Positions 57,239-64,000 of a stretch of 64,000 nt of DNA are shown in pieces. Origin of the DNA: an uncultured Muribaculaceae bacterium (lineage in GTDB: Bacteria > Bacteroidota > Bacteroidia > Bacteroidales > Muribaculaceae); the NCBI GenBank assembly GCA_910579845.1, contig CAJTWL010000008.1, positions 1 to 64,000 of the forward strand, read 5' to 3'. Within the stretch, counting starts at the first letter, position 1. Each line of letters begins with the position of its first letter. Under the pieces are notes generated by a model. It had not been told where the DNA came from, did no database searches, and worked only from the letters and a program-made list of their open reading frames with translations. Position numbers and translations under genes: made by a program.

Positions 57239-59167
57239 TTGAAGAAGTCAGAATATAATATACTTGATTCAATTGATTCTCCTGCTGAACTAAGGAAATT
57301 ATCACAAGATAAACTTTCTGAAGTGTGTAGAGAAATCAGGAAATACTTGATTAAAAATCTTGCCCACAACCCTGGACATTTTGGCTCAAGCATGGGTGCT
57401 GTTGATTTAATAGTCGCTCTTCATTATGTATTCAACACTCCTCGAGACCGCATAGTTTGGGATGTAGGACATCAGGCATATGCACATAAAATACTAACTG
57501 GCAGAAGAGAACTGTTCAAGAATCAACGGACCCATAATGGCATTAGCGGTTTTCCGTTTCCTAAAGAGAGTGAGTACGATACATTTGTATGTGGTCATGC
57601 CGGAAACTCAATTTCCGCTGCTTTAGGCATGGCTGTCGCGGACCAGAATACTCCGGGTGAAGAGGATCGAAAGACTATCGCTGTCATTGGAGACTCTTCT
57701 ATAAGTAATGGGATTGCCTTCGAAGGTCTTAACAACACGTCTAATCAGCTGAACAACCTATTGATTATTCTGAATGATAATGACATGTCAATTGATGATC
57801 CGGTTGGAGCGTTGCATAAATATCTTTCAGAAATAACTACATCAGCCCCCTACAACCGATGGCGCCTACGTATTTACAGTATCTGCAAACGTCTGGGATT
57901 AATCAATGATCGTCGCAAAGGGCTGTTATTAAGATTTAACAACGCGCTGAAAGCATTGATTTCTGCTCAACAAAATATCTTTGAAGGTCTGAATATAAGA
58001 TATTTTGGCCCCTTTGACGGCAATGATGTGAATAAGGTAGTTAAAGTTCTTAACGACATAAAAGAGATGAAGGGACCACGTATCCTTCATCTAAGCACAG
58101 TTAAAGGTAAAGGATTTGAAGTAGCGGAAAGGAATCCACAGGCATGGCATGCGCCGGGAAATTTTGATCCGTATACAGGCGAGAAAATTTCAAAAAACAG
58201 AAATTCTGAGCTATGGCAAGAGGTGTTCGGGAGGAATCTGGTGTCTTTGGCAGAGGACGATCAAAGAATTGTAGGCATTTCCGCGGCTATGCTTTCAGGC
58301 ACGTCAATGTGTATGATGATGGACAAATTCCCAGATAGAACATTTGATGTGGGAATTTCCGAGGGGCATGCTGTTACTTTTGCAGGTGGTCTCGCCTCAG
58401 CCGGGAAAAAACCGTTTGTCGCTATCTATTCTTCTTTCCTGCAGCGTGCATTTGATAATATTATCCATGATGTTGCAATACAAGGTCTTCCGGTAGTTTT
58501 CTGTATTGATAGAGCAGGAATTGTAGGTGAGGATGGTGTTACACACCACGGAATATTTGATATTGCATATCTGAGAATGATCCCAGACATGAATATATGT
58601 GCGCCTTTGGATGTGGATACCCTATCCGGTCTTATGAAGATGTCAACATCTTTAAACTCTCCTCTGACTATCAGATATCCGAAAGGAAAAGCAATTGATC
58701 TTAATCAGGAAATAACGGATTTGGATCCCAAAGTGTTAAATCTATGCAAGTCTGATGTTTCAATAGGCAAAGCCCGTAAAATACTAAGTCAGGGACATGC
58801 CCAGACTGTTATTTTATCTATTGGCGCTATTGGGTATAATGCACTCAAAGCGGCGGAGATCCTCTCAAGAAAGGGTATACCAATAGATATTTATGACATG
58901 ATCTGGATTAAGCCACTTGACAAAAGTGTTGTTTCTGAAGTTGCTGAAAAATATGACCATATATTTACTCTGGAAGATGGAGTTGTTAGTGGCGGATTTG
59001 GATCGGCAGTCTGCGAATGTTTGTCTGACATAGGATATAAAAACAAGGTAGTACGACTGGGAATACCGGACAATTGGGTTTATCAAGGCAGTATAAGTGA
59101 ATTACAGAAAGATTGCGGATATGATATTGATGGGATTGTAACCGCTATAGAAAAGGAATACTTATGA
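57239..59167 (+). CDS. dxs: 1-Deoxy-D-xylulose-5-phosphate synthase
   Basis: The 642-residue product starts with TTG at 57239; no ATG is near, and the next residues KKSEYNILDSIDSPAELRKL fit the family start. It makes DXP from pyruvate and GAP using thiamine diphosphate in the isoprenoid pathway. Motifs are HNPGHFGSSMGAVDLIVALH, DVGHQAYAHKILTGRR, a TPP site with IGDSSISNG (where GDG is usual) and NDNDMSID, and a C-terminal transketolase part with EGHAVTFAGGLA. It overlaps trkA by 4 nt. Confidence 0.93.
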   Translation: MKKSEYNILDSIDSPAELRKLSQDKLSEVCREIRKYLIKNLAHNPGHFGSSMGAVDLIVALHYVFNTPRDRIVWDVGHQAYAHKILTGRRELFKNQRTHNGISGFPFPKESEYDTFVCGHAGNSISAALGMAVADQNTPGEEDRKTIAVIGDSSISNGIAFEGLNNTSNQLNNLLIILNDNDMSIDDPVGALHKYLSEITTSAPYNRWRLRIYSICKRLGLINDRRKGLLLRFNNALKALISAQQNIFEGLNIRYFGPFDGNDVNKVVKVLNDIKEMKGPRILHLSTVKGKGFEVAERNPQAWHAPGNFDPYTGEKISKNRNSELWQEVFGRNLVSLAEDDQRIVGISAAMLSGTSMCMMMDKFPDRTFDVGISEGHAVTFAGGLASAGKKPFVAIYSSFLQRAFDNIIHDVAIQGLPVVFCIDRAGIVGEDGVTHHGIFDIAYLRMIPDMNICAPLDVDTLSGLMKMSTSLNSPLTIRYPKGKAIDLNQEITDLDPKVLNLCKSDVSIGKARKILSQGHAQTVILSIGAIGYNALKAAEILSRKGIPIDIYDMIWIKPLDKSVVSEVAEKYDHIFTLEDGVVSGGFGSAVCECLSDIGYKNKVVRLGIPDNWVYQGSISELQKDCGYDIDGIVTAIEKEYL

Positions 59168-60501
59168 AAATTGTAATCGCAGGAGCTGGTGAAGTCGGCA
59201 CTCATCTGGCAAAAATGCTTTCAAATGAGGACCAGGACATTATACTTCTTGATAATGATCAGGAAAGGTTGGATGTCATTGATTCCAATTATAATCTTAT
59301 GACATGGAACGGCTCCACATCATCATTTGATAGTTTGCGAAATGTAGGTATTGCGAAAGCTGATCTATATATAGCTGTCACTCCTTATGAGACAAGGAAT
59401 ATTACGAGTTGCGCCATAGCCAAGAAGCTGGGAGCAAAAAAAACTGTAGCCCGTATTGATAATAGCGAATTTCTTATTCCGGAGAATGGAGGCGTATTGC
59501 GTCAGTTAGGCGTCGATTACCTGATTTATCCAGAAAATATCGCCGCTGAAGAAATTGCTCTCGCTTTACGCCATAATTGGGCGCGTTATTGGGGTGAATT
59601 ACATAATGGCTCTTTACTTCTGATAGGAGTTAAATTACATGGTGACTCGCCTCTGATCAATTGCAAGCTAAAAGACCTGCCTGTTACAGATCATAATTTT
59701 CATGTATCCGCGATAAAAAGAAATAACGAAACTATTATTCCTAATGGAAACGATGAAATACTAAGAGATGACATAGTATATTTTATAACCACTCCGGAGT
59801 ATGTAGAGGTAGTAAGAGATCTATGTAATAAGAAAAAGAGGGTAATAAAGAAAGTTCTTATCAGTACCGGAAGTCCAATTGCCAAAAGATTTGCAGGTCT
59901 CTATAATGATGAGTTTCATATAAAGATAATTGATAATGACAGAGAGAATTGCGAACGTCTTGCTACTATGTTGCCTGAATGCGAGATTGTATGGGGAGAC
60001 ACACTTGATATTGATGTTCTGAGAGAAAATAATATTTATCAATACGATGCTTTTCTTGCATTAAGCGATTCTTCAGAAACAAACATTCTCTCGTGTCTTA
60101 CAGCAAAAGAGTTTGGCGTACCAAAAACAATAGCTGATGTAGAGAATTTACAATTCCTCAGTCAGGCGGAAAATCTTAATATCGGCACTACAATAAATAA
60201 GAAACTGTTTGCATCAAGTCATATTTTTAAATTTTTGCTTGATCAGGATCAGACAAATTCCAAATTTCTGACACTTGCAGATGCTGAGGTAGCAGAGATA
60301 TATGCGCGTGAAAATTCTAAAATTACTCTTAAGCCGGTAAAAGACCTCCATCTTCCGTTTGGGATGACTCTTGCTGCAATGGTTCATGCAGGAGAGGTAC
60401 AGTTGATTAATGGTAATACCCGTATTGAGGCCGGAGATTATGTCGTTGTGTTTTGTTTAAGCGGCACTATACATAAGATCGAAAAATGGTTTAATAAATG
60501 A
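59164..60501 (+). CDS. trkA: Trk potassium uptake regulatory subunit TrkA
   Basis: The 445-residue protein has two RCK (TrkA-N/TrkA-C) units. The first begins MKIVIAGAGEVGTHLAKMLS with the NAD-binding GAGEVG, and the second has KVLISTGSPIAKRFAG near residue 225. Each ends with a TrkA-C part. It sits in the cytoplasm on TrkH and gates potassium uptake with NADH or ATP. It overlaps dxs and trkH by 4 nt at each end, so the three are translated together. Confidence 0.93.
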   Translation: MKIVIAGAGEVGTHLAKMLSNEDQDIILLDNDQERLDVIDSNYNLMTWNGSTSSFDSLRNVGIAKADLYIAVTPYETRNITSCAIAKKLGAKKTVARIDNSEFLIPENGGVLRQLGVDYLIYPENIAAEEIALALRHNWARYWGELHNGSLLLIGVKLHGDSPLINCKLKDLPVTDHNFHVSAIKRNNETIIPNGNDEILRDDIVYFITTPEYVEVVRDLCNKKKRVIKKVLISTGSPIAKRFAGLYNDEFHIKIIDNDRENCERLATMLPECEIVWGDTLDIDVLRENNIYQYDAFLALSDSSETNILSCLTAKEFGVPKTIADVENLQFLSQAENLNIGTTINKKLFASSHIFKFLLDQDQTNSKFLTLADAEVAEIYARENSKITLKPVKDLHLPFGMTLAAMVHAGEVQLINGNTRIEAGDYVVVFCLSGTIHKIEKWFNK

Positions 60502-61976
60502 AACGTTTTTCAAAAGATATCGGGTATATCAATCTTATACTGCTTCTTCGCATTATAGGATATTTACTTGTAATCGAATCGCTCTTCATGCTTATTCCTA
60601 TTATTACAGGTCTCTTATATAAAGAACCGGCAACTATAAGATTCTTTGGGGCTACGTTGATTACAGGTATATCCGGTGCAGGCATGATGTTTCTCAAACC
60701 AAAATCACGGGAAATGCATAAGAGAGACGCTGTGGTGCTCACAGGATTCACATGGATAATTCTTTCATTATTCGGAATGTTGCCTTTCCTGTTTTGTGGG
60801 ACTCATTTCTCGATTACGGATGCATTTCTTGAAACTATGTCGGGCTTCACTACTACCGGTATTTCAGTATTGCCAACATTACAGGGTGTACCAAAATCAA
60901 TATTGATCTGGAGAAGTGTAGTTCAATGGATTGGAGGTCTTGGAATAATTCTGTTTACACTCGCCGTTGTCCCTATGTTGAATAATGCCGGTGGAATGCA
61001 ATTATTCAATGCTGAAGTCACCGGTATTACGCATGATAAGTTGCGTCCTCGGGTCAGTTTCACTGCCAAAGGTCTATGGCTTATATATATAGTTCTTACT
61101 GCAATTCTGATTGTATTATTATCCTTCTCGAGAATGGATTTATTCGAGGCCGTATGTCATGGATTGTCTACGATGTCTACGGGCGGATTCTCTACATCAG
61201 ACCTGAGTATAGCACAATGGGATTCCGTATACATAAAAACGGTATTTTGTATTTTTATGTTTTTGGGAGGAGTCAACTTTTCATTGATGTATAATGCAAT
61301 TACCGGTAGAAATGTAAAAATCTGGAAAAATACTGCTTTTAAATGGTACTTGTGGATGATATTATTATGTACAATAGGATTCTCTATTAATATTTTTATA
61401 GCAAGTTCCAGATATACTGCGGAAAGCCTTATACTTGACCCATTATTTCAGACTATTTCTTTTATATCTTCTACAGGATTGGTTGATCCTGATTTTAAAA
61501 ACTGGGGATCCCTTTCAACGGTTCTTCTCCTGATTCTTATTATTTCAGGAGCTTGTGCGGGAAGTACTTCCGGAGGCGTCAAGATTGACAGAATTGTTGT
61601 ACTTGTGAAGTTCCTAAAAAATGAATTTTACAAGATGATGCATCCTTCAGCTGTTACGACTGTGACCATTAATGGCAAAGGCACAAATCAGACAATAGTA
61701 AACAAAACATTGGCGTTCTTGTTTCTATATGGCATTGTAATTATTGTGGGAGGACTGATACTTTCGTTATTGGGAATGCCTTTGTCACAGGCTATATTTG
61801 CCACTTTAGCTGCAATTTCAAACATGGGTCTTGAAACTGATATTGCAGGTTCTTCAACACACATAGCAGAGATAAATGATCTGTCAAAATGGATACTGTC
61901 ATTTATTATGCTGATCGGGCGTCTGGAATTATTTACTATCTTGCTGTTGCTTAATCCTTCATTCTGGAAGAAATAA
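60498..61976 (+). CDS. trkH: Trk potassium channel subunit TrkH
   Basis: The 492-residue protein is hydrophobic with about 10 membrane segments. Selectivity filter loops follow the TrkH form: SGFTTTGISVLP (about 113-124), STMSTGGFSTSD, SSTGLVDPDF and ISNMGLETDI. It moves potassium into the cell with TrkA. It is coupled to trkA by a 4-nt overlap. The downstream region (61977-62050) holds only a weak stem before the converging holA gene. Confidence 0.93.
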   Translation: MKRFSKDIGYINLILLLRIIGYLLVIESLFMLIPIITGLLYKEPATIRFFGATLITGISGAGMMFLKPKSREMHKRDAVVLTGFTWIILSLFGMLPFLFCGTHFSITDAFLETMSGFTTTGISVLPTLQGVPKSILIWRSVVQWIGGLGIILFTLAVVPMLNNAGGMQLFNAEVTGITHDKLRPRVSFTAKGLWLIYIVLTAILIVLLSFSRMDLFEAVCHGLSTMSTGGFSTSDLSIAQWDSVYIKTVFCIFMFLGGVNFSLMYNAITGRNVKIWKNTAFKWYLWMILLCTIGFSINIFIASSRYTAESLILDPLFQTISFISSTGLVDPDFKNWGSLSTVLLLILIISGACAGSTSGGVKIDRIVVLVKFLKNEFYKMMHPSAVTTVTINGKGTNQTIVNKTLAFLFLYGIVIIVGGLILSLLGMPLSQAIFATLAAISNMGLETDIAGSSTHIAEINDLSKWILSFIMLIGRLELFTILLLLNPSFWKK

Positions 61977-62050
61977 ATTCGTTATAACACTTTTCTTTGT
62001 TTTCAGAGTGTTTTGAAAATATTGACCTTTATAAAGATATATAAGATTGA

Positions 62051-63079
62051 CTACAATGTGAATATCTTGAATATCAGTTCAAGAAGTAATTGATATTCAT
62101 TCTGAAATGATTGTACTCCTTTACTCTCTACATCAAAATCCCTGATTGCATGAATAGCCATGACCGACCGGAATGCATTGTAATTGTGCATTCCGGAAAT
62201 AAGTTCTTTATAAGCGCTTGGGAATCTGATTCCGGTAGCATTCTTCAATGCATTTTCTGATTTGTCAGGTGTATAATGAGCGATTACAAGATTGCTGAAA
62301 TAATTGAATAAAGCCGCTGTAGTCATCACAGTCGGATTTGTTTTAGGATTACTTTCGAAATATTTTATTATCTGTACTGCCTTGGGATAATTTTTTGTGG
62401 CGATTGCTGATATCAATTCATAATTATTAAAATCTTTTGATATTCCGATATTCTTTTCGACATCATCAGGTGTTATTGTTGACCCTTCACCTCCTTTTAT
62501 GGTGATTAATTTGTTGACTTCACCAAAAAGTTTTGACAGAGGGGAACCAATATACTGACATAATAGATTAAGCGCCAGCTCATCAATATTTATTTTTCTT
62601 GAATTACAATAATCTTTTAATAATGCGGACAATTGATAGTCTTTAGCTTTCTCACTCTTAAATACAATTACATCGTCACTTTTAGCAGCCTTTAATAATT
62701 TTGACGTAGCATTTAGATTATCACCTTTGAATGCTATGACAAAGACCGTAGTTTTAGTTGGATTTGCAACATATGGAGCAAGCTTTTCCAATTGCTGTTT
62801 TGCCTGCATCTTTCCTTGTGCTTCCTTAAGCATTACCACTCTCCTGCCTGCCATTAGAGGCAGTTGCTGACATGACGCTATTACCGTCTCCATATCGGCA
62901 TCGGATCCGTAATATATGCTTTGATTAAAATCCCGATCATCCGGTTCAATACCATTCTTTTCAATGGCATCCATAATGGTGTCTATATAAAAAGACTCCT
63001 CACCCATCAGTATGTATACAGGCGCGTAAACTCCTTTGTTAATATCAGTAAGTATCTCTCTAAACGTCCTTTGCGCCAT
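62051..63079 (-). CDS. holA: DNA polymerase III subunit delta
   Basis: The 342-residue protein begins MAQRTFREILTDINKGVYAP and has VYILMGEESFYIDTIMDAIE, QLPLMAGRRVVMLKEAQ and LCQYIGSPLSKLFGEVNKLI, in the layout of HolA. It opens the beta clamp as part of the clamp loader. The start overlaps the end of the CPBP gene by 20 nt, so the two are probably co-transcribed. Confidence 0.9.
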   Translation of the reverse strand: MAQRTFREILTDINKGVYAPVYILMGEESFYIDTIMDAIEKNGIEPDDRDFNQSIYYGSDADMETVIASCQQLPLMAGRRVVMLKEAQGKMQAKQQLEKLAPYVANPTKTTVFVIAFKGDNLNATSKLLKAAKSDDVIVFKSEKAKDYQLSALLKDYCNSRKINIDELALNLLCQYIGSPLSKLFGEVNKLITIKGGEGSTITPDDVEKNIGISKDFNNYELISAIATKNYPKAVQIIKYFESNPKTNPTVMTTAALFNYFSNLVIAHYTPDKSENALKNATGIRFPSAYKELISGMHNYNAFRSVMAIHAIRDFDVESKGVQSFQNEYQLLLELIFKIFTL

Positions 63080-63941
63080 ATGACAATTGTTTTCTATAGT
63101 AAAATATTATGATAGCTGTCAGAAATGAACTTAAAATAGCAACCCATGGCAACCCATGGCAGACAACTCCGCATTTTTCAATATCATAACTTAAAACTCC
63201 ACATGCTGATAAGTATGAACTCAAGACTATCACGCTATTATTAAATGCATGTGCAAATACAGCCCCCCATATTGAACCGGTCCACATGTATAAGTAACCA
63301 AAAAATGCTCCCAATAATACTCTTGGAATAAAACCGAAAAACTGCATATGTAAGGCACTGAACACCAATGCAGACAGCCATATGGCAGTATGTCGGGAAA
63401 TGGATGTTGATAAGATTCTTTGCAATCCCGCTCTAAAAAATATCTCTTCACCCAAAGGTGTGATTATACCTATTACAATTAAGCCTGTGATTAGAGTCTT
63501 GAATGAATTTCCCGACAGGATAATTTCCGTTGTCTTTGCATTTTGATATTCCCATTCTCTAAAAATATTCTCAATGCCTTTCAGAGATTCCGGGAAAGAC
63601 ATATTTTGATTCCAATAAATAATTTGATTAAGAGCAGGTGTTGCCATAATCATGATTATAGTAATTGAAAGGACGTCTGTTAATTTCAGTCTACGGCATA
63701 ATCCTAAAACTTTTAGTGTATTACTGGCTTCAATTTTAGCTATTATATATGAGGGAATAATAAAAACAAGAATATTCTGAATTACAGATGTAAACAGAAT
63801 ACTGTCCCGGTCTCCAATACCTGCATTTTTTAATGAAGCAGCAAGCATACCCGTTATTATAAGCATAAAAACAAATATTGAAAAGAATATGAGAAGTTTA
63901 TTCAAAGTCGATATTTGTTTTGCAACGGGGAGTTCATTCAT
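63060..63941 (-). CDS. CPBP-family intramembrane metalloprotease
   Basis: The 293-residue protein has about eight membrane helices. The CPBP motifs are GEEIFFRAGLQR (EExxxR), FSALHMQFFGF (His) and FAHAFNNSV (HxxxN). Members are related to CAAX proteases and cut membrane proteins or serve in bacteriocin immunity. The target is unknown. Upstream of 63941 only 59 nt are in the window, with no gene seen. Confidence 0.88.
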   Translation of the reverse strand: MNELPVAKQISTLNKLLIFFSIFVFMLIITGMLAASLKNAGIGDRDSILFTSVIQNILVFIIPSYIIAKIEASNTLKVLGLCRRLKLTDVLSITIIMIMATPALNQIIYWNQNMSFPESLKGIENIFREWEYQNAKTTEIILSGNSFKTLITGLIVIGIITPLGEEIFFRAGLQRILSTSISRHTAIWLSALVFSALHMQFFGFIPRVLLGAFFGYLYMWTGSIWGAVFAHAFNNSVIVLSSYLSACGVLSYDIEKCGVVCHGLPWVAILSSFLTAIIIFYYRKQLSYGAKDV

Positions 63942-64000
63942 GATGGCGGTAATAATGGATAAAATGCTTATTAATCAAACTTTTTTCGGGTAAATATGAA

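Noticed and set aside
1..64000. CRISPR array, retron or diversity-generating retroelement
   Set aside because: No regularly spaced repeats and no reverse transcriptase were found. The Gln-rich repeats at 37320-37440 are protein repeats.

Overview
The window looks like a Bacteroidales (Bacteroidota) chromosome carrying a large prophage. The host part (about 40.9-64 kb) holds the trxB-lolA-ftsK and dxs-trkA-trkH gene groups in a Bacteroidales style. Promoters on both sides of the junction show the Bacteroidota -7 element TAnnTTTG, in several cases with a TTTG-like -33 box 19 bp upstream. A gut Muribaculaceae- or Bacteroides-like host is plausible, but no rRNA or other marker is present to fix the genus. 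Host genes are visibly AT-rich; the prophage is closer to even base composition, so the right boundary near 40.7-40.9 kb is easy to see.

Prophage, 1 to about 40.8 kb, left end outside the window. Nearly everything is transcribed leftward (minus strand). A rightward repressor-like gene (39.9 kb) sits at the right edge. Leftward from it come: a recombination and replication block (ERF annealing protein, PD-(D/E)XK nuclease, DUF3127 SSB-like protein, NinB-like protein, DEAD-type helicase with an HNH homing endonuclease beside it, VRR-NUC nuclease, replisome-organizer-like protein, DUF6633, PcfK- and PcfJ-like proteins); small genes; a tandem-HTH protein, small and large terminase; neck and tail genes up to a 1200-residue tape measure; then an unexpected rightward cassette. 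After that come a BRO-N protein, a second replication or partition block (sliding-clamp-like protein, ParB-like protein, DEDDh exonuclease), small acidic proteins, and finally the head module (ClpP-type protease fused to scaffold, major capsid protein, portal, connector). The head genes are therefore about 20 kb from the terminase. No integrase, transposase, holin or lysin is inside the window.

The most interesting region is 14.0-16.8 kb. It is a rightward cassette with a TATCTTTG promoter element, a roughly 200-nt leader that folds into a nested long hairpin, a secreted 193-residue protein of unknown family, and a DUF262/HNH nuclease of the GmrSD type. It looks like prophage cargo, probably anti-phage defence.

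The second theme is regulation. Six leftward promoters of near-identical sequence (TTTC/G, 19 bp, TAACTTTAC) drive separate early operons. Six leaders carry GCAAATAAAG, or that box with one mismatch, and three of these have a preceding hairpin of changing sequence but kept pairing. A CCTTATCA motif clusters around the repressor-proximal operons.

Host region: a glycerol-phosphate pair (OPA transporter and glycerol-1-phosphate dehydrogenase), a nitrilase-family amidase, a PlsC-like acyltransferase, prs, a GH13 amylase, a patatin, a folate cyclo-ligase, an S41 protease, dCMP deaminase, trxB, a LolA-like protein and ftsK, all leftward. They are followed by a small membrane protein, dxs, trkA and trkH rightward, then holA and a CPBP protease leftward.
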